A stretch of DNA of 64,000 nucleotides from assembly GCA_013314755.1 (NCBI GenBank), contig JABUFA010000008.1, forward strand, positions 1 through 64,000, given 5' to 3'. The stretch is from Chthonomonadia bacterium (lineage in GTDB: Bacteria > Armatimonadota > HRBIN16). The position numbers and the translations under genes are program-made. Of this stretch, positions 1 through 8,005 are shown one piece after another; within the stretch, counting starts at the first letter, position 1; the number at the start of each line of letters is the position of its first letter. The notes below the pieces were generated by a model that was given only the letters and a program-made list of their open reading frames with translations, was not told the origin of the DNA and made no database searches.

Positions 1-110
1 CACCAGTGCTCCGGTTGGGTAACCGGGTGTATCTGCCGGTGGAGGCGCTGGAGCGCTTGACAGGTCTGAAGGTGCAGATAGACGGACAGGTGCTGAAGAT
101 GGGGCGTTAG
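1..110 (+). CDS. C-terminal end of a stalk-domain-like protein (partial)
   Basis: The reading frame is open from the left edge of the window to a TAG at 108-110, giving about 35 residues. The visible end, with LRLGNRVYLPVEALERLTG followed by a short strand ending in KMGR, looks like the last repeat of a copper-amine-oxidase N-terminal-like stalk domain, which is common at the ends of secreted bacterial proteins. That assignment rests on pattern only. It converges on the flippase gene, and the two stop codons overlap by four bases. The start and the main domain lie outside the window. Confidence 0.45.
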   Translation, partial: PVLRLGNRVYLPVEALERLTGLKVQIDGQVLKMGR

Positions 111-1324
111 GTTCGTGTCTCAATCTGGTAGCGGGTTGACGCCGACACGCCGACCAGCCACCACAGCGCGAACGCCATCAGGCACTGCGTCACCAACTGC
201 GCCCACGCCGCGCCCAGCAAGCCGTGACCGGGAAGCCACCACCACAGACAAATGGCAAGGCACGCCAGCCCGCCTGTCGCCACTGCGCCCACCCACGCCG
301 TGCGGTGGCGAACCAGCAGGGTGGCGTTTCCCCAGGCAACCACCGAAGCGGGAACCAGACACCACGCCAGCACACGCAGGACTGCCTCCGCAGGGGCATA
401 CTCGCCTCCGTAAAGCAAGCCAACCCAGACCTTTGCTCCCGCACTGAACGTTAACGCCATCAGCAGGGAGACCGCGAGCATCCAGCCCAGCACGCGACTG
501 CTCTGTCCAGCATGTTCGCTTCGCCTAGAGGCAAAGGCGGGCACAATCGCCAGCGCCATGGAGCCGGGCACCAGAACCGCCGCCCACAACAGCGTGCTGG
601 CGCTGCCGTACCAACCCGCATGTTGCGCCCCGTAATGCATTCCCACTGCAAGCAGGTCTAACCGCATGATGAGACCGTGACAGAGGTCGGCAACCATCAG
701 CGGCGCGCCAATCGCCATCAGGCGCAGGGATAGTAGTCGGTGCACGCGCATCGGTGGAAGAGCCAGCCGACGCAGAAGATACGCCACCGCCAGCACCCCT
801 CCGGCTATCACGCCTGCCAGCGCACCCGCAGAACCGAACCACACTGCCCCTGCCACAGCCAGCAGGACGGCTGAGGTGCGTTCCAGAATGACCGCCCGCG
901 CCTCCACATGCGCCTGCAAACGCGCCCGTGCTACTCCAGCCAGCAGCTGCCCGATGCACGCCAGCGACCAGTAGGTCCCCGCCAGCACCACCGCTACCCG
1001 CAGGCGGGGGGAACCGTAAAGGAGCCATGCGCTCAGCGTGACCGCAGATAGAAGGAGGAGGCTCTGCGCTAACCGTAAGCCCAGACTCGCGCTCAGCACT
1101 GCACGAGAACGGGGGCGCCGCGCGATATGCCGGGTGATTACCGCAGAAAGCCCCATGTCCGCAAGGGGAACCAGCGACCCCGCAAACGCCATCGCCTGCG
1201 CGAAGTCGCCATAGGAGGCAGGGGCGAGCAACCGCGCCAGCAGGATGTTGTTCACCAGCCCCAGCAGACGCGCCGCGACCTGCGAGCCGAGCAACCAGCG
1301 TGTGGTGAACTGCCACGCTTTCAC
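107..1324 (-). CDS. Polysaccharide flippase, MOP/Wzx-like
   Basis: A 405-residue, strongly hydrophobic protein with about a dozen membrane segments across its whole length. The N-terminus (RWLLGSQVAARLLGLVNN, then LLARLLAPASYGDFAQA) is the usual opening of Wzx-type lipid-linked oligosaccharide flippases of the MOP superfamily. It probably moves undecaprenyl-linked repeat units across the cytoplasmic membrane. Its GTG start overlaps the stop of the upstream sugar nucleotidyltransferase as GTGA, so the two are likely translationally coupled. It is the last gene of an exopolysaccharide operon that begins with a tyrosine autokinase. The transported substrate cannot be told from the sequence. Confidence 0.8.
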   Translation of the reverse strand: MKAWQFTTRWLLGSQVAARLLGLVNNILLARLLAPASYGDFAQAMAFAGSLVPLADMGLSAVITRHIARRPRSRAVLSASLGLRLAQSLLLLSAVTLSAWLLYGSPRLRVAVVLAGTYWSLACIGQLLAGVARARLQAHVEARAVILERTSAVLLAVAGAVWFGSAGALAGVIAGGVLAVAYLLRRLALPPMRVHRLLSLRLMAIGAPLMVADLCHGLIMRLDLLAVGMHYGAQHAGWYGSASTLLWAAVLVPGSMALAIVPAFASRRSEHAGQSSRVLGWMLAVSLLMALTFSAGAKVWVGLLYGGEYAPAEAVLRVLAWCLVPASVVAWGNATLLVRHRTAWVGAVATGGLACLAICLWWWLPGHGLLGAAWAQLVTQCLMAFALWWLVGVSASTRYQIETRT

Positions 1325-2385
1325 AGCAGGTTGACCTGACTGTTATCTCCCAGCATCAGCCTGACGGCGCGCGGCTTGCCCTCATCGCGACAGACGGTGA
1401 CATTGCGCCCCAGCAGGCTATCTTCCATGCGCGAGCCGATGTGCAGAATGCGACAGCCCTCTAATATCACGCTGTGCTCGATCTCGCTGGCGACAATGTG
1501 CACCTGGTCGGCAATGGAGGTGAACGGACCGATGTAGGCGTTCTCTATCAGGCAGTTCGTGCCGATGATGACGGGTCCTCGAATCACGCTGTTGACCACG
1601 CGCGTGCCTTCGCCGATGCACACCCGCCCGTGCAAGCGCGAACGTTCATCCACCTCTGCGCGGATGTCGCGTTCGATGTCCTCCAGCAGGATGCGGTTCG
1701 CCTCCAGAATGGCTTCGAGGTTGCCCGTATCCTTCCACCATCCGCTGATGATGTGCGAGCGCACCTGATAACCGTGGTCAATCAGATACTGGATGGCGTC
1801 GGTGATTTCCAGCTCGCCCCGTGCAGAAGGGCGGATGGCATTGACCGCCTCGAAGATATGCTCGTCAAACATATACACGCCCACCAGCGCGAGGTCAGAC
1901 GGGGGCTGTTTGGGCTTCTCTATCAGGCGCACCACGCGGTCTCCCTCCAGCACGGCGACGCCAAACTCCTGGGGATTGGGCACTCGCGCCAGCAGTATCT
2001 GCGCGTTGGGACGTATCTGCTCGAACTCGCGCACGAAGGGAGTGATGCCCTCCTTCACCAGATTATCGCCCAGATACATCACGAACGGCTCGTCCCCCAG
2101 AAAGTCCTGCGCGACCTTGACCGCATGCGCCAGCCCGAGAGGCTCCGGCTGGTGAATGTAGGTGACGCGAACGCCCCACCGACTGCCGTCGCCCACCGCC
2201 TGCATAATCTCCTCGCGCGTATCGCCCACGATGATGCCCACGTCGGTGATTCCGGCGTCGCGTATGGCTTCAATGCCGTAGAAGAGCACCGGCTTGTTGG
2301 CGATGGGGATGAGCTGTTTCGCGCCGGTGTAGGTGATGGGGCGCAGGCGAGTGCCCTTACCCCCGCTCAGGATAAGCCCTTTCAC
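1321..2385 (-). CDS. rmlA: Glucose-1-phosphate thymidylyltransferase, long form
   Basis: A 354-residue enzyme that would make dTDP-glucose from glucose-1-phosphate and dTTP. The N-terminal nucleotidyltransferase domain opens with KGLILSGGKGTRLRPIT, holding the G-G-x-G-T-R-L signature, and then shows YLGDNLVKEG with the metal-binding Asp. The C-terminal third is a left-handed beta-helix of hexapeptides, as in the long RmlA/archaeal-type family. The GTG at 2385 is chosen because AAGGAGGT lies just upstream; an in-frame extension to 2544 is inside the preceding gene. It overlaps that gene by GTGA and couples to the flippase in the same way. It supplies an activated sugar for the surface polysaccharide made by this operon. 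Confidence 0.85.
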   Translation of the reverse strand: MKGLILSGGKGTRLRPITYTGAKQLIPIANKPVLFYGIEAIRDAGITDVGIIVGDTREEIMQAVGDGSRWGVRVTYIHQPEPLGLAHAVKVAQDFLGDEPFVMYLGDNLVKEGITPFVREFEQIRPNAQILLARVPNPQEFGVAVLEGDRVVRLIEKPKQPPSDLALVGVYMFDEHIFEAVNAIRPSARGELEITDAIQYLIDHGYQVRSHIISGWWKDTGNLEAILEANRILLEDIERDIRAEVDERSRLHGRVCIGEGTRVVNSVIRGPVIIGTNCLIENAYIGPFTSIADQVHIVASEIEHSVILEGCRILHIGSRMEDSLLGRNVTVCRDEGKPRAVRLMLGDNSQVNLL

Positions 2386-4565
2386 GAGCGATACCTCCTT
2401 GTTATACGTCCGTAGTTTGCGTCGCCGTTCGCCACTATACCCAGTAGTCTGGTGTCTGGCAGAGCGCGAAGGGATTCCACGGCACTCAGCGCGAGGTCGC
2501 GGGAGGTTACCCCCGGCTGCACAACGAGCACAACGGCGTCGCATTGTAGTGCAAGCACCCGCGCATCGGCGAACGGCTCTACCGGCGGCGTATCCATTAG
2601 CACCACGTCATACCTGTCTCGCAAATGTGTAAGAAGTTCGCGCATTCTGGTACTTTCCAGTAGTTCAGTGGAGTTGGGCGACACGGCACCTGCAGGCAAG
2701 AGCCACAGGTTATCAACAGGCGTCGGACGGATGCACGCTTCGAGTTCGCCCTCACCCCGAAGCAGCTCCGCCAGTCCGGGCGAGGGGGACACGCCGTCAA
2801 AATGATGATGCGTTGGCTCACGCAGGTCGGCGTCTATCAGTATCACCTTCTGCCCAGATTGCGCTATGCTGACAGCAAGATGCCTGCTCACAAGCGTTTT
2901 GCCCTCTCTGTTTGCAGGTGAAGTGACCATCAATAGCCGCACAGAATGCTCTAACGAGGCGAGACGGATGGCGGTGCGCAGGTTACGAAACGCCTCTATC
3001 ACTGAAGGCTCCCACAGAATGGATGAGTCGGTGCTGTCGCGAAGCGGGGGGATTGTGCCCAGCAGGGGCAGGTCCAGCCATTCGGTGGCGTGTTGCGCCG
3101 AGGGCAGACGGCGGTCCAGGCGGTCCAGCAGAAGGACGAATCCGATAGCCAGAAGAGTGCCCAGAACCGTGCCCATCAGCATATTGAGGATGCGTCGCGG
3201 TTTGACGCGCTTGCCCGGAATCTGCGCCAGTTCCACCACACGCGCACCCCCCAGCTTCACCGCCTGGGTCAGTTCCGCCTCCTGCAGACGCTCCATCAGG
3301 AACAGGTACCGTTTCTCCAGAGCCTGCCGCTGACGCAGAAGCTGGGTGAGCTCCTTTTCCAGCTGAGGAACGGTCAGCATCTGCTGGCGAATGCTGTTCA
3401 TGGTATTTTCCAGTGCGCTCATCTGTGCCTCCTGCCCCACAATATCGGCAGAAAGCAGGGCGACGCTTTTGTATAACTCTTGATACACAGGGTTAGGCAG
3501 ACGTTGAACGCTTTCAATACGAAGCGATTCCTGCTTTAGGCGCTCTCGCAGGGCGTCCACTCGTGCCTGCGCAGATTGAACGCGCGGGTGCTCTTCGGTG
3601 AACTGTGCCTGCAGGGCGAGCAGTTCCGCTTCCGCCGTGACCAGCTGTTTTTTAATTTCCTGCACCGTCGGATTCTCGTAGATGGTGGGCGAGACAAGGG
3701 TAGAAGGTTCCTGACCGAGCCTGCGGCGCGTTTCGGCAAGGCGGGTTCGCAGGTCGGTCAAGCGCAGATTCCCCTGCCAGCGGCGGTTGCTCAGCTCCAC
3801 CATTTGCAGCATCAGAACGCGCATCTCTTCGTTCGCGTCCAGAAACATCTTCTGGCGTTTAAAAGATGCCAGCTGTTCGTCCGCGCGGGCAAGTTGCGTC
3901 TTCACTCCATTGGGACCGTCCAACTGCTCCCGGATGAATCGAACGGTGTTCCGTGCCTCTTCTTTGCGCAGTCGCTCATTCTGCCAGGCGATGACGATAG
4001 CGGCGGCGTTGGCTGCATCCTGCGCTCGGCGGGGTGAGCGCGCTTCGGCAAAGAGCTCAATCAAGCCGGTGTCCTCTACCAGCCTTGCCCGGACATCCTG
4101 CTCGAAGTCATCCTCGTCTTTCGGTTTAGCAGGGTTGCGCCCCTCTATCTGCGCGGCACGTGTCAGCACGCATTGCTCTACGTCGGCGCCGCCAGTATCA
4201 CATAGTTTGTTTTCAAATAAATCTCTAATTCTGTCTACATGATAGTATTGCGCTAAAGAAATGCCCTGATTTTCTGCAATGCTCACCATTGCGTCAACCA
4301 GCAGTTTATAGGGGTATGTGTCGGTCAGCTCAGCCTGCTCTTGGGGAACGGTGCGCGTAAAGCCAGCACCAAATACATCGGTACGCAGGACAAAGCCAGA
4401 GGGCTGTTCAATTTGCACCACTGCCTTCGCCCGATAGACCGGGCGTGTGGTAAACGTGACCAGTGCAGTGCCCAGCACCACGAGCACAAAACACGAAAGA
4501 GCATATGCCCGTCGCCGCTGAAGAGCATCCACTACCTGTGATAGCACTGTACGTTCGCGAGACAC
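2382..4565 (-). CDS. Polysaccharide co-polymerase / tyrosine autokinase (Wzc-like)
   Basis: About 727 residues. The order is: membrane helix near residue 25, Wzz-type periplasmic domain, long coiled coil, second membrane helix (MLMGTVLGTLLAIGFVLLL), then a C-terminal cytoplasmic BY-kinase domain with Walker A (SPANREGKT), Walker A' (ILIDADLREP) and Walker B (VVLMDTPPVEP). Such proteins set polysaccharide chain length and regulate export by tyrosine phosphorylation. The C-terminus has only two tyrosines (NYG, RRYRS), a small cluster for autophosphorylation. The GTG at 4565 is preferred over a TTG at 4619 because AGGAGG lies at 4578-4583 and a good promoter overlaps the longer start. The spacing of 12 bases is long, so the start is uncertain. 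Confidence 0.8.
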   Translation of the reverse strand: MSRERTVLSQVVDALQRRRAYALSCFVLVVLGTALVTFTTRPVYRAKAVVQIEQPSGFVLRTDVFGAGFTRTVPQEQAELTDTYPYKLLVDAMVSIAENQGISLAQYYHVDRIRDLFENKLCDTGGADVEQCVLTRAAQIEGRNPAKPKDEDDFEQDVRARLVEDTGLIELFAEARSPRRAQDAANAAAIVIAWQNERLRKEEARNTVRFIREQLDGPNGVKTQLARADEQLASFKRQKMFLDANEEMRVLMLQMVELSNRRWQGNLRLTDLRTRLAETRRRLGQEPSTLVSPTIYENPTVQEIKKQLVTAEAELLALQAQFTEEHPRVQSAQARVDALRERLKQESLRIESVQRLPNPVYQELYKSVALLSADIVGQEAQMSALENTMNSIRQQMLTVPQLEKELTQLLRQRQALEKRYLFLMERLQEAELTQAVKLGGARVVELAQIPGKRVKPRRILNMLMGTVLGTLLAIGFVLLLDRLDRRLPSAQHATEWLDLPLLGTIPPLRDSTDSSILWEPSVIEAFRNLRTAIRLASLEHSVRLLMVTSPANREGKTLVSRHLAVSIAQSGQKVILIDADLREPTHHHFDGVSPSPGLAELLRGEGELEACIRPTPVDNLWLLPAGAVSPNSTELLESTRMRELLTHLRDRYDVVLMDTPPVEPFADARVLALQCDAVVLVVQPGVTSRDLALSAVESLRALPDTRLLGIVANGDANYGRITRRYRS

Positions 4566-4597
4566 GTGGCGATGCAACCTCCTGCCCTTCGTCTTCC

Positions 4598-4626
4598 AGT
4601 GTATCAGCCCACCGAACAAAAGTCAA
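4598..4626 (-). promoter_or_regulatory. Sigma-70-type promoter of the exopolysaccharide operon
   Basis: On the minus strand TTGACT (4626-4621) is followed after exactly 17 bases by TACACT (4603-4598). This faces the autokinase gene and would give a leader of about 25 bases containing the AGGAGG. It lies between divergent operons, with parA starting at 4687. Confidence 0.6.
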
Positions 4627-4686
4627 TCACAGCAGGAATCGTCCGACCGTATGTTGAAGCCGAACCACAAGGGAGGCGATGCTTGG

Positions 4687-5463
4687 ATGGGACTGGTGTA
4701 CGCGGTTGTGAACCAGAAAGGCGGGGTAGGCAAGACCACCACGGCGGTGAACGTGGCGGCGTCGGTCGCGCTGGCGGGCAGGCGGGTGCTCTTGGTAGAC
4801 GTTGACCCCCAGGGTAATGCCACCAGTGGTGTGGGAATCGAGAAGAGCAAACTGGCAAACAGCGTTTACCATGTGCTGGTAGATGACCTTCCGATGGAGG
4901 AGGTTATTCTTCGTACATCGGTTGAAGGGCTGGATGTCGTACCATCTACGCTGGACCTGGCGGGTGCTGAGATTGAGTTGATGACCAGAATCAGCCGAGA
5001 ACAGGTGTTGAAACACGCCATCGAGCCGATCAGACAGCGTTACGACTACATTTTCCTTGACACTCCTCCCTCGCTCGGCTTACTTACGGTGAACTGCCTG
5101 ACGGCGTGCGATAGGGCGATAGTGCCCATTCAGTGCGAATATTACGCGCTGGAGGGGATTACGCAGTTAATGCGCACGGTGGACCTGGTCCGTCGCCGGC
5201 TGAATCCGACGTTGCGCATCGCGCATGTTCTGCTCACCATGAAGGACCCGCGGCTACGTCTTGCCCAGCAGGTAGAAGAAGAGGTGCGAGCGTTTTTCGG
5301 AGATGTGGTCTCCCCCGTGGTGATACCGCGCAACGTGCGTTTGAGTGAGGCGCCCAGTTTCGGGATGCCTGTGGTGTTATACGATCCGAAGTCACGGGGC
5401 GCGGAGGCATATCGGCAATTTGCGCTGGAGGTGATGAGCGATGACTCGCAAGGCACTGGGTAG
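4687..5463 (+). CDS. parA: Chromosome partitioning ATPase ParA (Soj)
   Basis: A 258-residue MinD/ParA-family ATPase with the deviant Walker A VNQKGGVGKTTTAVN at the N-terminus, LLVDVDPQGNATSG (Walker A') and YIFLDTPPSLGLLT (Walker B). It drives ParB-parS segregation. The ATG at 4687 is chosen because GGGAGG lies at 4671-4676; a frame open from 4651 adds 12 unlikely residues. The gene overlaps parB by 23 bases, the usual arrangement of a chromosomal parAB operon. The ending PKSRGAEAYRQFALEV is typical of chromosomal Soj proteins, which argues against a plasmid ParA. Confidence 0.95.
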   Translation: MGLVYAVVNQKGGVGKTTTAVNVAASVALAGRRVLLVDVDPQGNATSGVGIEKSKLANSVYHVLVDDLPMEEVILRTSVEGLDVVPSTLDLAGAEIELMTRISREQVLKHAIEPIRQRYDYIFLDTPPSLGLLTVNCLTACDRAIVPIQCEYYALEGITQLMRTVDLVRRRLNPTLRIAHVLLTMKDPRLRLAQQVEEEVRAFFGDVVSPVVIPRNVRLSEAPSFGMPVVLYDPKSRGAEAYRQFALEVMSDDSQGTG

Positions 5464-6292
5464 GGGGCTTTCCGCGTTGATTGGAGGTTCGGAAGAGGTA
5501 GAAGAGTCGATTACCGAAATCCCGTTGTCGTCGATTGTGCCAAATCCGGACCAGCCGCGCCGGGATATTGACCGTGACAGCATAGAGGAACTGGCGGCGT
5601 CGATTCGGGAGCACGGAGTGCTTCAACCCGTAATCGTTCAGCCCTTACCGGACGGCAGGTATCAGCTGGTAGCGGGTGAGCGCAGGTGGCGGGCGGCGCG
5701 GGTTGCCGGTTTATCTGCCGTGCCAGCGATTATCAGGAGAGTGAGTGACGAGGAGCGTCTGGAGCTGGCTTTGGTAGAGAACGTGCAGAGGGAGGATATC
5801 AACGCGGTAGACGAGGCGATTGCGTATCGTGCGTTGATGGAGCGGTTCGGCATGACGCAGGAGGAGGTTGCGCGTAAGGTTGGGAAGAGCCGAACAGCGG
5901 TGGCAAACACGCTTCGGCTTTTAACCCTGGACACGGAGATTCTGGACGGCTTGAGGCAGGGCAAGATTACGGAGGGTCATGCGCGTGCGCTGCTGATGGC
6001 TCCTGAAGGAGCACGGTTGGAGTTGTATCGCCGGGCGGTGCGAGCAGGGTGGAGCGTGCGTGAGGTAGAACGAGCGGCGCGGGCGGCGAGCAAGGAGACT
6101 TCGGAACCTTCCGAGATTGTTTCACGTGAAACACCTGCTCCTGACCCTCATGTGCTTGCGCTGGAGGACAGACTGCGCAGCGTACTCGCAACGCGGGTGC
6201 AGATACGCTGTGTAGATGGAAGAGGCGCGATAGAAATTCACTTCTATGACATAGACGACCTGACCCGTATCGTGGACATCATCGCCCGGTAA
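5441..6292 (+). CDS. parB: Chromosome partitioning protein ParB (Spo0J)
   Basis: A 283-residue CTP-dependent DNA clamp that loads at parS and works with ParA. The N-terminus KALGRGLSALIGG is the ParA-contacting segment. The ParB/sulfiredoxin-type domain follows, with PNPDQPRR, LQPVIV and the nucleotide-binding LVAGERRWRAA. Next come ENVQREDINAVDEA and the helix-turn-helix around TQEEVARKVGKSRTAVANTLR. A variable linker containing VSRET is encoded by an internal parS site. The C-terminal dimerisation helix region ends in DDLTRIVDIIAR. It starts inside the end of parA, so the pair is one transcript. Confidence 0.95.
   Translation: MTRKALGRGLSALIGGSEEVEESITEIPLSSIVPNPDQPRRDIDRDSIEELAASIREHGVLQPVIVQPLPDGRYQLVAGERRWRAARVAGLSAVPAIIRRVSDEERLELALVENVQREDINAVDEAIAYRALMERFGMTQEEVARKVGKSRTAVANTLRLLTLDTEILDGLRQGKITEGHARALLMAPEGARLELYRRAVRAGWSVREVERAARAASKETSEPSEIVSRETPAPDPHVLALEDRLRSVLATRVQIRCVDGRGAIEIHFYDIDDLTRIVDIIAR
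6118..6133. promoter_or_regulatory. parS centromere site inside parB
   Basis: The 16 bases TGTTTCACGTGAAACA match the bacterial parS consensus at every position and form a perfect palindrome. They sit in the linker region of parB and encode the residues around VSRET. This is the ParB loading site; I found no other perfect copy in the window. Confidence 0.92.
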
Positions 6293-6362
6293 ACGCTATC
6301 TTAACGGCGTGGCAAGCGGCGTATCCAGGTTTTTCCGTTACTGTCTTCTCTGGGGGTGAGGA

Positions 6363-7982
6363 ATGAACGAACTGCTGGCGGAACAGATGTTTGTGCTGTT
6401 TGTCATCCTCGCCATTGGATGCTGGCTGGGACAGCTATCCGTGCGAGGCGTGTCGCTGGGTGCTGCTGGCGTTCTGTTTGTGGCACTGGCTTTCGGGCAC
6501 TTTGGATATAAGGTACCCAAGGAGGTGCGTGACCTCGGCTTACTACTGTTTGTGTATGCCGTCGGTCTGCAGGCGGGTCCGCGCTTCTTCCGGGCATTTA
6601 AGAAACAGGGACTGCCGTTCGTGATAATCGGGGTGGTTAGCGTTCTTGCTGCTTCAGTCAGTACGGCAGTGGTAGCAAGCCTGTGGCACCTTTCTCCGGA
6701 GCTGGCAACAGGGTTGTATACTGGCGCCGTGACAAACACCCCGGCACTCGCTTCGGCAATAGACGCAGTGGAACGCATCGCGTCGCAGAAAGTGGGGGAG
6801 GTAAGTGTGGGCTACGGTGTTGCCTATCCGTTCAGCATGATAGGCACGGTACTGCTTGTCCAGTTCTTGCCCCGGTTGCTTCGCCGCAATATTTGGGAAG
6901 AGGAACAGGCATGGAGAAAACAACAGGAGCGGGAATCGCCTAAACTGCTGGCAAAACGGTTCGTTATCACCAACCCGAACTGCGATGGCAAATCTATCCG
7001 TGAGATTAATCCGCACCGCATGAGTATGGCAAATATCTCACGGGTGCGTCATGGCGATACTGTCTATCCTGCCACCCCCGACTTTGTCCTGCATTGCGGG
7101 GACGTGGTAATGGCGGTTGGAACAGAGCAGGAACTGGAAAAACTGCGACTGCTGCTGGGAGAAGAGACGCAGGTGCCGATGGATATTAACCCGAACGTCA
7201 TCGCCGCCGATGTGGACGTTACGGAAGGTACAGTGGCTGGTAAGAAGATACAGGAACTGCGCGTGTGGGAACAGTACGGCGTGGTTATCACGCGCGTCCG
7301 ACGACAGGGAGCAGAGATAACACCAGTGGGCGATGTCACTCTGGAACTTGGCGATACGTTGCGTATCGTGGGTGAGCGAGAATCTGTAGAACGTTTCGCT
7401 AAATTAGTGGGAACAGGCACGCATAAAGACGAAACCAGTATGGTCACCTTTCTGGCCGGGCTGGTGGTGGGCATTGCTGTTGGCTCTATCCCCTTTCAGC
7501 TCTCGGGGGGAATCCAGGTCAAGATGGGCGCGGCAGGCGGAGCATTCCTTGCCAGTTTGCTCATCGGACATTTCGGAAGAATCGGGAAATTATCGCTGTA
7601 TGTGCCTCCCGCTGCCAGAAATCTGTCTCGTGAATTGGGGCTGATGCTTTTTCTGGCAGGTGCTGGTACCAGCGCAGGGGCAGATTTCGTACGTGTTCTT
7701 CAGAGCCAGGGACCCAGCCTTTTTGCTGCCGGGGCGATAATTACCGTCTGTACAGCTTTGCTCACCCTCCTGCTGGCACTGTACCTCTACCGAATGAGCA
7801 CACTGGCGACAATGGGAGCACTTGCCTCCTGCATGACCAACCCCCCTGCGCTGGGAGCTGCTGCCTCGCAGACGGATACAGACCTAGCCACCCTCGCCTA
7901 CGCCAGCGTTTACCCGGTAGCGCTGATATTCAAAATCCTCGTTGCTCAGATAATGCTGAAGGTGCTCAGCTGGATACTATAG
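6363..7982 (+). CDS. AspT/YidE-type membrane transporter with two TrkA-C domains
   Basis: A 539-residue protein with two homologous membrane halves (about residues 1-180 and 360-539). Each half ends near a conserved NTPAL or TNPPALGAA motif. Between them are two cytoplasmic TrkA-C/RCK-C regulatory domains (about residues 195-275 and 280-360). This is the AspT/YidE/YbjL antiporter layout: AspT exchanges aspartate and alanine, while the substrates of YidE-like members are unknown. The start at ATG 6363 follows a GGGTGAGGA ribosome binding site. It is a single gene between parB and the convergent fhs. I would call it a putative anion or amino acid exchanger only. Confidence 0.8.
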   Translation: MNELLAEQMFVLFVILAIGCWLGQLSVRGVSLGAAGVLFVALAFGHFGYKVPKEVRDLGLLLFVYAVGLQAGPRFFRAFKKQGLPFVIIGVVSVLAASVSTAVVASLWHLSPELATGLYTGAVTNTPALASAIDAVERIASQKVGEVSVGYGVAYPFSMIGTVLLVQFLPRLLRRNIWEEEQAWRKQQERESPKLLAKRFVITNPNCDGKSIREINPHRMSMANISRVRHGDTVYPATPDFVLHCGDVVMAVGTEQELEKLRLLLGEETQVPMDINPNVIAADVDVTEGTVAGKKIQELRVWEQYGVVITRVRRQGAEITPVGDVTLELGDTLRIVGERESVERFAKLVGTGTHKDETSMVTFLAGLVVGIAVGSIPFQLSGGIQVKMGAAGGAFLASLLIGHFGRIGKLSLYVPPAARNLSRELGLMLFLAGAGTSAGADFVRVLQSQGPSLFAAGAIITVCTALLTLLLALYLYRMSTLATMGALASCMTNPPALGAAASQTDTDLATLAYASVYPVALIFKILVAQIMLKVLSWIL

Positions 7983-7984
7983 CG

Positions 7985-8004
7985 ACGGAGTACCTCGCCT
8001 CCGT
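7985..8004. terminator. Short hairpin between convergent genes
   Basis: ACGGAG and CTCCGT pair across an 8-base loop in the 23-base gap between the transporter and fhs. There is no T-run, so it is only a weak candidate for a bidirectional transcription end. Confidence 0.25.
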
Positions 8005-8005
8005 G

